Notes: generated by a model from the letters alone, not told the origin. DNA of 56,506 bases from Bacillus sp. ZZV12-4809 (GCF_009849585.1 NZ_VCRN01000030.1:1-56506), one strand, 5' to 3'. Counted from the stretch's first letter, positions 8,550 through 19,146 are shown. A program made the numbers and translations.

Positions 8550-8834
8550 TTGTTAAAGCCACTAGGTGATCGAATCATTATCGAGCTTGTTGAAACTGAA
8601 GAAAAAACTGCAAGCGGCATTGTACTGCCGGACACTGCTAAAGAAAAGCCTCAAGAAGGCAAAGTTGTAGCTGTGGGAACTGGCCGCGTTCTTGAAAACG
8701 GTGAGCGTGTTGCCCTTGAAGTTGCTGACGGCGACCGTATCATCTTCTCAAAATATGCCGGTACTGAAGTGAAGTACGAAGGCAAAGAATACTTAATTTT
8801 ACGTGAAAATGACATTCTTGCTGTAATTGGCTAA
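8550..8834 (+). CDS. groES: Co-chaperonin GroES
   Basis: The 94-residue lid of the GroEL folding chamber. It has the N-terminal [10 protein letters not shown] strand, the mobile loop [18 protein letters not shown], and the C-terminal [14 protein letters not shown]. The start is TTG at 8550, after TGAGGAGG (11-base gap), as remembered for B. subtilis groES. The longer frame from 8532 would begin inside the Shine-Dalgarno sequence. groEL follows after 58 bases. Confidence 0.97.
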   Translation: MLKPLGDRIIIELVETEEKTASGIVLPDTAKEKPQEGKVVAVGTGRVLENGERVALEVADGDRIIFSKYAGTEVKYEGKEYLILRENDILAVIG

Positions 8835-8868
8835 TCGCCGATCAGTTGCAGATTAAAAGATAAAGTGA

Positions 8869-10524
<1,656 letters not shown>

Positions 10525-10632
10525 TCCAGCCTTAAAAACTCCTATTTTTTTCAGGGGTTTTAAGGTGAAACCATCATGTTAGGTGCCAAATAGGGGCCTG
10601 AGCCTACCTAAACGTAGTCTATAAAGTAAAAG

Positions 10633-10674
10633 AAGAATCCATTTTGATACAATATCAAAATGGATTCTTTTTTA
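10633..10674 (+). terminator. Terminator of groESL
   Basis: A perfect 16-bp stem (10633-10648 with 10654-10669) with an ACAAT loop and a T run to 10673. It lies about 110 bases after groEL. Confidence 0.85.
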
Positions 10675-10787
10675 TAAATAAAGTTTGTTAATTTTCCACC
10701 TCTAAAGCTTCTGTCATAAGATACTCACATTGGCAAAGAATATATATATTCAAGTGAAATACCTTTTAAGTACGGAGGAACTCATTC

Positions 10788-11000
10788 ATGAAATATCTTC
10801 TTATGATAATCATGCTTTTTGCTGGTGTAATGAGTATGATTGTTGGAATCGATACCCTTCAAAAGAAATCATTTAACATGCTGCTGGACAGAGCTGATAT
10901 TTTCTTTCAGATTATGTCAGTGGAAGATTATTTTCTGTTAACGATTTACTTTACTCCACTGGTTATTTATCTATTTACTAGCCGGGATAAAATTACTTAA
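10788..11000 (+). CDS. Small two-helix membrane protein, unknown
   Basis: A 70-residue protein with a hydrophobic N-terminal helix (residues 4-22) and a second near residues 47-63. ATG 10788 has ACGGAGGA 8 bases upstream, a good initiation site. I do not recognise the family. Its last 8 bases overlap the end of the convergent germination gene, and no terminator is visible between them. Confidence 0.55.
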   Translation: MKYLLMIIMLFAGVMSMIVGIDTLQKKSFNMLLDRADIFFQIMSVEDYFLLTIYFTPLVIYLFTSRDKIT

Positions 11001-12096
11001 AAAGAGCCGGAGTCTTCTTTTTCTTTATCCAGGCTGCAAGCAAAAGAATGGACGGAATAAATACCGTCATAGGTAAATGGAAATAGATAGGAGCCAATGT
11101 AAATCCTTCTTTTATATGCTCGCTGGAATTATTTGAAATAATGACAGAACTTATAAGTATTAAGAATGTAATCGGATAAATCAGAGCAATTTTTCTTATT
11201 TGAAATAATTCACTTGTTCCCAAAATTGCACCATACGCAAGGAGAAAGACCTTAACAAAGCCAAGTAATACCATTAAAAATATTAAGATAGACTCGATAC
11301 GCTGGACGAAATCTGCAATGTTAATTAAGCCGACTGACGTTAAGAGAGGGAAACTGGACCGGGAATAAACATCAGCTCCTAAAATGGATAGATTTATAAT
11401 AGAAAAGAGCACTAAGGTCCCGCCTCCAATATAAATGGATTTGATCCCGGTTTTTCGAATTTTAGATGATTGTTGTACAGAAGGAAACAGCATGAGGAAA
11501 ACAATCAATTCACCGTACGGTATTGCTGCGAGTGTTGGAAAAGATGCTTTTAAAACAGGCATTATGCCATCTTCCAGTACAGGCTGTAAATTTTGAAGCT
11601 GAACATTACCGCTTAGAAATTGGAGAATGATAATCCCGGCTAGGGAGACCATAACGAGAAAAAAAGTGATTAAAGAAAATCTGGCAAAGACCTCTATTCC
11701 TTTATAAGATGCATACATGACACATAAAACCATTCCAATCGCCAGTGTTAAGAAAGTGGTTTTATCGTATGCTGCCAGTCTTAATAAATCGACAAAATCT
11801 CTGAGGACGCGGGAGGAAAAATAGATAAAATAGACCACATAAATCCAGCCAAGTATCCAGCCCATATGTCTGCCAAATACCGCTTTTAGTAAATAGATAA
11901 GAGACTTGCGGTCAGAAAAATGATAAAGGGAAGAATACACTAAAAATAATAGGATTCCTGCAATCATTCCCAATAGGACAGCTAACCAGGCATCTTGCTT
12001 GGCATCTGCCCCTAAGCCAAACAACAAGGCACTTCCCAGCTCAAACAAGACCATCATACAAAATAGCTGTTTACTATCTATCATGTGATTATTCAT
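10993..12096 (-). CDS. Spore germination permease, GerAB/GerXB family
   Basis: The membrane B subunit of a GerA-type germinant receptor, with an APC-like amino-acid permease fold that binds the germinant in the spore inner membrane. The 367-residue product has about ten helices and starts with the family's DSKQLFCMMVLFELGSAL segment. The ATG has GGAGGG 8 bases upstream. It is the last gene of an A-C-B operon and starts 15 bases after the lipoprotein gene. The germinant cannot be inferred. Confidence 0.88.
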   Translation of the reverse strand: MNNHMIDSKQLFCMMVLFELGSALLFGLGADAKQDAWLAVLLGMIAGILLFLVYSSLYHFSDRKSLIYLLKAVFGRHMGWILGWIYVVYFIYFSSRVLRDFVDLLRLAAYDKTTFLTLAIGMVLCVMYASYKGIEVFARFSLITFFLVMVSLAGIIILQFLSGNVQLQNLQPVLEDGIMPVLKASFPTLAAIPYGELIVFLMLFPSVQQSSKIRKTGIKSIYIGGGTLVLFSIINLSILGADVYSRSSFPLLTSVGLINIADFVQRIESILIFLMVLLGFVKVFLLAYGAILGTSELFQIRKIALIYPITFLILISSVIISNNSSEHIKEGFTLAPIYFHLPMTVFIPSILLLAAWIKKKKTPALFK

Positions 12097-12111
12097 AGGA
12101 AATTCCCTCCA

Positions 12112-13296
12112 TTAAAATGGATACGTTGTATTCCTCATTCCAATTCCAATAATATTCATCCTTACTTTAATTTCAATTTCAGCTGCTGCGAATTGCTCAT
12201 TCCAATTTTTTTCTACTTTTCTCCACTGCTTCGGACTTTTACGATGAAGTACTTCACCAAAGCCGAAAATATCACTTTCCTCTGTCTGGGCAAAACGAAT
12301 GGCTTCAAGTACATCCTTTTTGATTTTATGATTCAAATTTTTTTCGAGTTGATTTAGCACTTCCTGTTTATTAAACTCTATGTCGCATAACAACTCATTT
12401 AATGCAGCGGATCCTACAAGTTCTATCTTGATTTTTGCTTGGCCTTTTTCATAAACTACATTAGTGTTCCTCTTAAGTCTTCGAATTTCTATGGACAAAT
12501 TTCCTTCTTTCTTAGGGCAAGATATACTAATATTGGAGCTCTTCATTTCGTTTCGAAGCATCTGAATGCTTTTGGCTTTCTCCCCATCCAGCCAGTTGAC
12601 TAAATATCCTTTTTGAAAAATAGCAAGTCCATCTGCCATAACATAAGTGTTTTCTACTTTTTCATCGTTTGCTTTCGATGCTCCTTGTTCGACATTCCCT
12701 ACTATTCTCATTCCGTTAATGACTGGTTCTTTTCCTTTGCTTGATATCGCTGATACGGTATTGAAAATAGTGATTTCTGTATTTTCACCTAATACCTTAG
12801 CTGTATCATTAATCTTTTTTACAAATGCAACGGAGGGAATTTTATCTTGTGCAGGCAAAATAGATAACATGATTTTTGCAGAATGCCCTCTAGCCACAAT
12901 AATTGGAATATTGGTCCTTACTCGAGCATCCCTTTCGAATGCATCCAAAATAAAATTAATTCCTTTTTCTCTTGCCAGTTCTTCCGATATGACAACCGCG
13001 GAGAGGTGGGAAAATATATTTGTGCGCGATATTTTCTTTGAAGAATTTCTTGTAGCTTCTGATATCGTATTTCCTTTTCCCTCTATTTGATGGACAGGAA
13101 TGCCACCGCTGCCTTGTGAACTGCCAGCAACTCCGCTTGGGTTGATCATCTGTAATGTAACTTCATACAAGTCTGATTCTTTATCATAATCAATGCCCAT
13201 TCCCGTAATCAGCCCAATGTTATTGGACTCTGTATAATTGGAACATCCGGTTAATACCATTCCTATATAAATGACAATGATCATATATTTTTTCAT
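12112..13296 (-). CDS. Ger(x)C-family spore germination lipoprotein
   Basis: The C subunit of a GerA-type receptor. The 394-residue product has a lipoprotein signal with lipobox LTGC (Cys18), then the GLITGMGIDYD strand and NPSGVAGSSQGSGG segment common to this family. It would be anchored to the outer face of the spore inner membrane. It lies 18 bases after the A gene and before the B gene. The canonical order A-B-C is therefore not followed here. Confidence 0.88.
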   Translation of the reverse strand: MKKYMIIVIYIGMVLTGCSNYTESNNIGLITGMGIDYDKESDLYEVTLQMINPSGVAGSSQGSGGIPVHQIEGKGNTISEATRNSSKKISRTNIFSHLSAVVISEELAREKGINFILDAFERDARVRTNIPIIVARGHSAKIMLSILPAQDKIPSVAFVKKINDTAKVLGENTEITIFNTVSAISSKGKEPVINGMRIVGNVEQGASKANDEKVENTYVMADGLAIFQKGYLVNWLDGEKAKSIQMLRNEMKSSNISISCPKKEGNLSIEIRRLKRNTNVVYEKGQAKIKIELVGSAALNELLCDIEFNKQEVLNQLEKNLNHKIKKDVLEAIRFAQTEESDIFGFGEVLHRKSPKQWRKVEKNWNEQFAAAEIEIKVRMNIIGIGMRNTTYPF

Positions 13297-13314
13297 TCTT
13301 CCACCCCCTTGTTG

Positions 13315-14820
13315 CTATGCTCGAATCCGATTCCTTTTATTTGCAGGATAGGGTCTTTTTTTTAATGAACGAAGGGAAGGCCGGAAAACAGCATCTTTTA
13401 AGTCGTTTTTTCGAACTGGCGCAAACGGTGGTAAATAAGGCATTCCAAAGGAACGAAGATCGCACATATGTAAAAGGATGATGATAAATGCAATGACAAT
13501 CCCGTAAATGCCTATAAATGAAGAGCAAATGATAAACACGAATCTTAGCAATCGGGTTACAATCGACATCGAGTAATAGGGGATAGAAAAACTTGATATC
13601 GCAGTAATAGATACCACAATAACGGTAGACGCAGCCACGAACCCTGCTTCTACTGCGGCTTGACCAATGATAAGGGCTCCAACAATTGATAAAGCAGACC
13701 CTACAGTCCTGGGCATTCGGATTCCAGCTTCCCTTAAAACCTCGAAAATAATTTCCATAACTAACGCTTCAATAACGATCGGAAATGGAACACCATCCCT
13801 TTGAGCCAGGATGCTAATGAGAAGTGTAGTAGGAATAAGACCTTCATGGTGCGCCAAAATAGCAATATAAAGGGCAGGGGCTAAAAGAGAAACAAAGAAA
13901 GATCCAATCCTTAGGATTCTTAAAAAGGAAGAAATGTAAGGATATTGATAATAATCCTCTGCAGATTGAAAAAATTGAATAAACACACCAGGGGCAATAA
14001 GTACAAATGGTGTTCCGTCCACAATGATCGCTACCTTGCCTTCCAATAATTCAGCGGCTACAGAATCAGGGCGTTCAGAATCCTTAATTAAAGGAAATAA
14101 CGTTCGATCATCATCTTTAATATACGTCTCAATATAACTGGAATCTAAGATGGCATCTACTTTAATAGATGATATACGTTCGATGACTTCCTTTAAAACT
14201 TTTTCATTAACGATGTTTTCAATATAGGCAACCCCGACATTTGTTTGTGTTACTTCTCCCACCGTCATGGTTTTTAGACGTAATTGAGGAGATTGAATAC
14301 GCGACCTGAGCAAACCCATGTTTTTTTCAAAGCTTTCTGTAAAACTTTCCTTTGGGCCACGGATGACTGCCTGGGCACTGGACTCTTCGATCCCCCGGGT
14401 TTCAATTTGTTTCGTTTCTGCGACAATAGCAATTGGTGAACTTTCTAAAAAAATCACCGTTTTGCCTTTTACAAGGGCATCTATAATTTTTTCACGAACC
14501 TTTTCCTCAAAAACATTATTGACTGTAATAATTTGCTTTATGTCTTCTATCTGCTGGATTGAACCTTCGTTTAACCGCTCAATGATATGCTCATTAATCG
14601 TATCAGTATTTGTAATTCCGCTTATATGGAAAATAGCTATTTTTCTTTCACTGCTAAACGTTCGAAAATTAAGGTCTGATGTTTTTCCTAAAGCCTGCTG
14701 TACATAAGAAATATTTTCTTCAAGATCATCTGATAATTGATTTATTTGCGGAGCATTTGTTTGATCGCGTTGAATTGAACGTATCCGATTCTTTTTTTTC
14801 CATCTAACCACTTGTCTCAT
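13315..14820 (-). CDS. Spore germination protein, GerAA/GerXA family
   Basis: The A subunit of a GerA-type receptor. It has an N-terminal hydrophilic half (to about residue 280) and a C-terminal half with four to five helices, including the PFPIVIEALVMEIIFEVLRE and AGIRMPRTVGSALSIVGALI segments typical of the family. About 501 residues, normal length. I take the ATG at 14820; a GTG at 14823 is also in frame. The Shine-Dalgarno sequence is weak (AGGTG very close). A sigma-G-like promoter lies just upstream. Confidence 0.88.
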   Translation of the reverse strand: MRQVVRWKKKNRIRSIQRDQTNAPQINQLSDDLEENISYVQQALGKTSDLNFRTFSSERKIAIFHISGITNTDTINEHIIERLNEGSIQQIEDIKQIITVNNVFEEKVREKIIDALVKGKTVIFLESSPIAIVAETKQIETRGIEESSAQAVIRGPKESFTESFEKNMGLLRSRIQSPQLRLKTMTVGEVTQTNVGVAYIENIVNEKVLKEVIERISSIKVDAILDSSYIETYIKDDDRTLFPLIKDSERPDSVAAELLEGKVAIIVDGTPFVLIAPGVFIQFFQSAEDYYQYPYISSFLRILRIGSFFVSLLAPALYIAILAHHEGLIPTTLLISILAQRDGVPFPIVIEALVMEIIFEVLREAGIRMPRTVGSALSIVGALIIGQAAVEAGFVAASTVIVVSITAISSFSIPYYSMSIVTRLLRFVFIICSSFIGIYGIVIAFIIILLHMCDLRSFGMPYLPPFAPVRKNDLKDAVFRPSLRSLKKRPYPANKRNRIRA

Positions 14821-14844
14821 CACCTACGTAAAAGTCCGTAAGGT

Positions 14845-14873
14845 TAGTATGAGGTTTAGTATGAATCTATTCA
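14845..14873 (-). promoter_or_regulatory. Sigma-G-like promoter of the ger operon
   Basis: On the minus strand TGAATA (14868-14873) and CATACTA (14845-14851) are both perfect matches to the forespore sigma-G consensus. The spacer is 16 bases, one short of the usual 17-18. A second CATACTA lies at 14857-14863 with no matching -35. Sigma-G control is expected for germinant receptors. Confidence 0.7.
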
Positions 14874-14987
14874 TAAATTATGAATAAAATGGAAGTTGGA
14901 ATTAGTATCGATTTTTATTATTAAAAGGGTGCCAGCGAAAAATAAAGAGATATAGGGGAGGTCCAAGCACAATGTTGTCTTAGACGC

Positions 14988-15024
14988 AAAAAAAAAGGAA
15001 TTCCAATTTGGGAATTCCTTTTTT
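14988..15024. terminator. Terminator (bidirectional) after the DUF4317 gene
   Basis: GGAATTCC (14997-15004) repeats at 15011-15018 with a 6-base loop. It is flanked by an A run on the left and a T run on the right, so it serves the minus-strand gene ending at 15068 and may also stop plus-strand transcripts. Confidence 0.8.
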
Positions 15025-15067
15025 AATGTAAGGGAGGTTGAAATTTTCGTAAGGCAGCGCATCTGCT

Positions 15068-16252
15068 TTATTCTTTATTCTGACCCCCGCCAAAAGCTTC
15101 CGGAATCATTGTAAATCCTTCAATCACAGTATCTTCTTCTACCTCAATCATCAGATAACGCTTGCCGTCAAAATGGATTTGTTTTACATATCTCAGATCC
15201 TGCGGGCAGATGGAGATGTTGGCTGCTTTTGTGCTGATCTTGATTGATTTTGAATTGTATTTAGGCAGGACGCTGCTAGCCTTTATTTCATATTTGTCAT
15301 CATCAATAATCTTTTGATAAGCAGATTGGACCTTTTCAGAATCAATATCTTCGATGCCACTCACCTTTAAAACACGCTCTACGTCTTTAGAATCGAGCTT
15401 CGGCGGTTCATCCTCTTCGTTTTCCACAATGATCCGGTTAATCTCTTCATATACGTTGGAAAGTGTTGATGTGTTAATCTGATCTCCTGTTACGTCTTTG
15501 ATAATTTCCTCAAAAACAATTTTATCATCCTGCGCCGTCATCGTTTCTTCCCCGTTTAAAACGTCCTCAATGAACAAATGGTCGGGCTCATGGACCTTGC
15601 CTGCAGAATACAGAACGTGATTGACATCAGCTGCATTTTCGGTGAAGCAAGGGAATAGGAACCCTGAAATGGGAGACTTTAGGTTGATAATCGGATCAAC
15701 GGTAAAATGATATTTAAATTCCCTTTCCACATAGTCAAAAAGCAGTTCCTTCTTCGGTTCCTGTGTGTTATTGATGCTGCAGAGAATAAAGGGATGAGAA
15801 TAAACAGCATCCCGTTCACTTTCTTCAGCTTCTGGATTGCGGCGTTTCATTGGCTTAAGATATTCCCCGCGAATGAATGTGACGACAATATCCTTATCAT
15901 ATTGCCGGATTCCCAGCATCTTGCCGACAATTTGAAGCATTTGTTCCGTCCAGGCCTCAGCTTCATTGGTCAGCAGCCCTTGATGAAGAATGAGCTGACT
16001 GCTGTTTTCCGCATCTCTCCGGAACTTTAATTCAAAGAGCTTTTCATCCAATTGGCCGCCCAGCAGCTTTTTGAAATTGTCCATAAACAGCTCCTGCTGA
16101 TCCTGATCCAGCATTTCAAAAGGCTGGCTCTCATAATGATAAATCTCGCTTGATTCCTTCATAATATAGACGTTAAAAATATCTGAGATTTTCAGTAAGT
16201 CATTATTTAATTTAAATTGCTTTCGAATCTGTGCAATGTCTTTTTTGTTCAC
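15068..16252 (-). CDS. DUF4317 family protein, unknown function
   Basis: A 394-residue soluble acidic protein with no signal peptide or membrane segment. It starts MNKKDIAQIRKQFKL, which I recognise as the start of DUF4317 proteins of Firmicutes. The start is GTG at 16252 with a GGAGTGG site about 9 bases upstream. It is a single-gene unit with a terminator. No role can be assigned. Confidence 0.75.
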   Translation of the reverse strand: MNKKDIAQIRKQFKLNNDLLKISDIFNVYIMKESSEIYHYESQPFEMLDQDQQELFMDNFKKLLGGQLDEKLFELKFRRDAENSSQLILHQGLLTNEAEAWTEQMLQIVGKMLGIRQYDKDIVVTFIRGEYLKPMKRRNPEAEESERDAVYSHPFILCSINNTQEPKKELLFDYVEREFKYHFTVDPIINLKSPISGFLFPCFTENAADVNHVLYSAGKVHEPDHLFIEDVLNGEETMTAQDDKIVFEEIIKDVTGDQINTSTLSNVYEEINRIIVENEEDEPPKLDSKDVERVLKVSGIEDIDSEKVQSAYQKIIDDDKYEIKASSVLPKYNSKSIKISTKAANISICPQDLRYVKQIHFDGKRYLMIEVEEDTVIEGFTMIPEAFGGGQNKE

Positions 16253-16400
16253 AGTTAAAATCCACTCCTAAGCTGGCCAGTATGCATATTTACTAGAATA
16301 ACAAAATACAGCAGCTCTATAAATTATTATCTATTTTCGCTTTTTTGATAAGGTGTGTATTAAGGGGAGGTGACTGCGGAAATCTGGTTCCAAAATAAAA

Positions 16401-16445
16401 GATGCTTCACACAAGTTTTGATCAACTTATGGGAAGCATCTTTTT
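16401..16445. terminator. Terminator after the YwqI-like gene
   Basis: GATGCTTC (16401-16408) pairs with GAAGCATC (16433-16440); an inner AAGTT/AACTT helps. It is flanked by A-rich sequence on the left and TTTTT on the right, so it can work in both directions. It ends the minus-strand pair 16458-17120. Confidence 0.7.
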
Positions 16446-16457
16446 GGACCCTCAATG

Positions 16458-16748
16458 CTAATTCTTTTCCGCACTGCTATAAATCCCCCTGGAAAGCAGC
16501 CGATCTGATTCATCTAAGAATTGTGCAGAATGTCGCGTTGTTTCTTCGTTTTGGAGCAGTACAGACTTATACGCCTCTGTCACCTGCTGAAGCTGCCTAT
16601 TTAGTGCATTCAATTTATTGATAAAATCAAGAAGATTATTCTCTCCAATAGTGGATGGAAGGGATGGCTGGAGCCCGTTAGCGGAGGATTGAAGTTTAGA
16701 TAGGGCACGTTCTATTTCACTTATACGTAGCTTAATCTCAGTTTCCAT
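16458..16748 (-). CDS. YwqI-like T7SS partner protein
   Basis: A 96-residue all-helical protein of the size and pattern of YwqI (DUF5344-like), found beside LXG toxins and thought to help load them into the type VII secretion system. I chose ATG 16748, with GGGGAGGT 6 bases upstream, over ATG 16754, which directly follows that site. It follows the YwqH-like gene by 18 bases. Normally the LXG toxin gene would come next; here a terminator follows and the toxin gene lies on the other strand. Confidence 0.65.
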   Translation of the reverse strand: METEIKLRISEIERALSKLQSSANGLQPSLPSTIGENNLLDFINKLNALNRQLQQVTEAYKSVLLQNEETTRHSAQFLDESDRLLSRGIYSSAEKN

Positions 16749-16766
16749 TCTCATACCTCCCCATTA

Positions 16767-17120
16767 TTACTTCGACCTCTCTGCAGCAAGCTGTGCTTCC
16801 AGGGAAGCGATTGTTTGTTTAATAGAATCGATTTCCTGCTGGATCTGCTGCTGCTTTCGGCTAATGGCTGAAAATACCTCAAGAAACTGATCTGACTCAA
16901 TGTCAATGTAACTTTTAAGCATTTGTTCAAACCGGATATCCTCAAATTCATCTGCCAGCTTTCCCTGCCAGGTAAAAGGGGAAAGATCCGGCTTTGTGAC
17001 GGTTTGCCGATAGTGGTTAAACTCCTGATGTTTTCCTTGGAGTTCTCTCTCACAGGCCAGCAGTCTCTGCAGATCATTTTGTTTCTTCGTCAATAAACTG
17101 TAGTAATATCCTAAAGACAT
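16767..17120 (-). CDS. YwqH-like T7SS partner protein (DUF5082-like)
   Basis: A 117-residue protein rich in coiled-coil heptads, beginning MSLGYYYSLLTKKQNDLQ. This N-terminus and the WQGKLADEF turn (WXG-like, about residue 51) fit the YwqH family, the first gene of B. subtilis LXG operons. The ATG has GAGGTG 8 bases upstream. With the next gene it forms a two-gene unit that has lost its adjacent toxin. Confidence 0.65.
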   Translation of the reverse strand: MSLGYYYSLLTKKQNDLQRLLACERELQGKHQEFNHYRQTVTKPDLSPFTWQGKLADEFEDIRFEQMLKSYIDIESDQFLEVFSAISRKQQQIQQEIDSIKQTIASLEAQLAAERSK

Positions 17121-17330
17121 GAGTATACACCTCTAAATACGCCATTTTCATATTATTAAACTGGAAAAATAGAATCTATCTTACTATATCACAGGGAAAT
17201 TTTGTAATGATGGTATATTTTACTTATTTTCGTCATTTTGTCGATGGGTAATTATTGCTGTTTTATATAAAGGTGTAAAAATAATACAAATCATTATAAA
17301 ATTACTCTAAATTTTAGTGTAAAGTATAGA

Positions 17331-17462
17331 TTATGGAAAATTCTGGTGATGGGCTCCGTCTACATCACGTGCAATGTTTCTTATCTGCTCCTCTAAGGAG
17401 TGCAGACTGAATTGAAGCTCCTTCAATCCGTCATGCAGTTCCTTTGCATCTAATACCTTCAG
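17331..17462 (-). pseudogene. Inverted N-terminal fragment of an LXG toxin gene
   Basis: Read on the minus strand, 17462-17352 encodes 37 residues starting LKVLDAKELHDG and ending IARDVDGA. This is the start of an LXG domain (usual form MKVLDxxxL). After DGA the frame runs seven unrelated codons to a stop at 17331. The initiator is CTG and there is no Shine-Dalgarno sequence on this strand. The rest of the LXG domain starts on the opposite strand at 17511, so the fragment was separated by a local inversion. Confidence 0.75.
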
Positions 17463-17467
17463 AAGGT
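17455..17467. repeat. Palindromic junction at the inverted LXG fragment
   Basis: ACCTTC-A-GAAGGT is a perfect 13-base palindrome exactly where the inverted LXG N-terminus (whose first codons carry GAAGGT) meets plus-strand sequence also beginning GAAGGT. A second inverted pair, GGTGATG (17345-17351) and CATCACC (17510-17516), flanks the whole rearranged block. Confidence 0.7.
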
Positions 17468-17510
17468 CTCTATTCAGTTGTCGAATGGCAGGAGGAGATT
17501 TATACTGAAC

Positions 17511-18640
17511 ATCACCTCGCTTGAGGAGTCCTTTCAGGGAGAGGGAGCGGCGGCTATTCGGGCTTTTTTCGAAGAATGTCATTCTCCGTTTCTCCTATTT
17601 TTTGAAGGTTTTCTTGCAGACTATCAAAATACTTTAAAGAGAATGGCTTCTTCCCTTCAGATGCTCGAGCCGGCAGGCAATGGATTCATCCGTCAGAGCT
17701 TTTTGGATGGAGAAGCGGCACAGGGTCTGGTAAAAACAGAATCTATAACCACTAGCTTAACAGAAGAGACTAATACGGTGATGCAGAAAGTTTCTGATAT
17801 TGTCAGTCTCCCTCACCTGCGGGATGGGGAGTTTTCGGCACATGTAAGGAGAGCGGAACTTCACCGGAGAAATACGGTTGATGAACTTATAACCTTTGAG
17901 AGCCAGCAAAGACAGGCACTTGATCCAATTGAGCAGGATCTATATCTGATGCAGACATACATCAATGAATTTTCCAGCCTCTTTCAGAGTCGGCAGTGAG
18001 AATCAGGGCGGAAAGTTTCATCTATACGAAGACGGCCGGATTATCAGGGAATTCTATGGAGAAAAAGGAACAGGCTATGAATTCGTCGATTCCGTTCCAG
18101 AAGACCGAGTGGGAGGAATTCGAGAACTGGACTCCATAGCTGACGGAACCCCGCTTGAGATACTCGAATACCTGTCGCTCGCGGCAGTTGTCCGAAAGCA
18201 AGGAACCAAGGTCATACGGAAAAGCATCAAGAAGGGTGACTTTGATGCACTTGTAAGGATATTGAAAGAGGAAAAGGGGCCATGTGGTCTTGCCGGGGAA
18301 GAAGGCTGGTAAGGGTACGGATGAAATAGATAGGGTATTAACAAAAAATGGAGGATTTAGGGATGCAAAGAGAAGGGCGGGAATACCTAACTCTATTCAG
18401 CACAAGAAACCTGTCGATGTTTATGATGGAACAACTGAAAATAGAAGAGTATATGAATTTGAAGTAGATGGTAAGAAAAAATATATCATAGAGCACCGAG
18501 AGGATAAATTCGGGAGAGGTCCTCACTTTCATGGTGCTGACGATTTGAAAGGAAGCCCATTGGAAAAAGGAAGATATAATCAGTACCCTGGACATTCCCC
18601 GGAAGATTTTGTTGGTTATAAAAAGAAAGGTCGACCATAG
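17511..18640 (+). pseudogene. LXG polymorphic toxin, degenerate
   Basis: Three successive reading frames carry parts of one T7SS-exported toxin. Frame one (17511-17999) is the bulk of the LXG domain, from ITSLEESFQGEGAAAIR through NGFIRQSFLDGEA to SDIVSLPHLRD. Frame two (about 17980-18312) is linker: HLYEDGRIIREFYGEKG and SVPEDRVGG. Frame three (18284-18640) is the C-terminal toxin domain, with GGFRDAKRRAGIP and GRGPHFHGADD, a pattern of HNH/Endo VII-like polymorphic nucleases (tentative). Two frameshifts, internal deletion and the displaced N-terminus argue it is dead. Intact LXG toxins are usually longer. Confidence 0.8.
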
Positions 18641-18653
18641 AAAGGTGATTAAT

Positions 18654-19133
18654 TTGGGTGACGAAAGAAAAACAAAAATGAAGCTGTTAAAAAGACAAAG
18701 TAGAAGAAGGAATTTGGTAAAAGAAATAAACTTCATGAATCTTACAGAGGAACCTTTTTTAGATATTGAAGATAATGATTTATTTTGTAAGAATGTGTTT
18801 TCGCTACTTAACACAAAGGAAAATAAGATTCAATTGCAAGGAGAAAGCTATAAAGAACATATTCAAAAATCAATACAATTGTTAAATGATACTGTTGATA
18901 ATATCGAAGTAATACCCAAACAAGGAAGACTATTAGTTTTTAGAGAAAATGAAATAGAAGCATTGTTGGTTAATGTTACTGAAGTATTTAGTCACTTAAA
19001 TGAAATTATTGAGTTAACAAATTTTTCAGTTGGATATGGAGATTTTATTCTAGTGGCGGAAGATTTTAATTTTGGTTTGTGCATTGAACGAACGGAATAT
19101 TTTTATGAGTTAAGTGTTTGGGGACTATCATAA
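18654..19133 (+). CDS. Putative immunity protein of the LXG toxin
   Basis: A 159-residue soluble, acidic protein starting 13 bases after the toxin stop, the usual place of the cognate antitoxin. The start is TTG at 18654, with AAAGGTG 6 bases upstream; the longer frame from 18609 would run inside the toxin gene. It ends LCIERTEYFYELSVWGLS. I do not recognise the family. It is AT-rich relative to the core genes. The frame is intact although the toxin is broken, so it may now work as an orphan immunity gene. It ends at a good terminator. Confidence 0.6.
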   Translation: MGDERKTKMKLLKRQSRRRNLVKEINFMNLTEEPFLDIEDNDLFCKNVFSLLNTKENKIQLQGESYKEHIQKSIQLLNDTVDNIEVIPKQGRLLVFRENEIEALLVNVTEVFSHLNEIIELTNFSVGYGDFILVAEDFNFGLCIERTEYFYELSVWGLS

Positions 19134-19146
19134 GGAAAAACATGAG

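Noticed and set aside
10530..10565. Inverted repeat right after groEL as terminator
   Set aside because: The T run lies in the loop and none follows the stem; the hairpin at 10633-10674 is the convincing terminator.
14871..15062. 63-codon minus-strand ORF upstream of the ger operon
   Set aside because: It crosses the sigma-G-like promoter and a terminator and lacks a ribosome-binding site.
17331..17582. 83-codon minus-strand ORF as a gene
   Set aside because: Only its last part is LXG-like; the first 40 codons are antisense to the displaced remainder of the same toxin gene.
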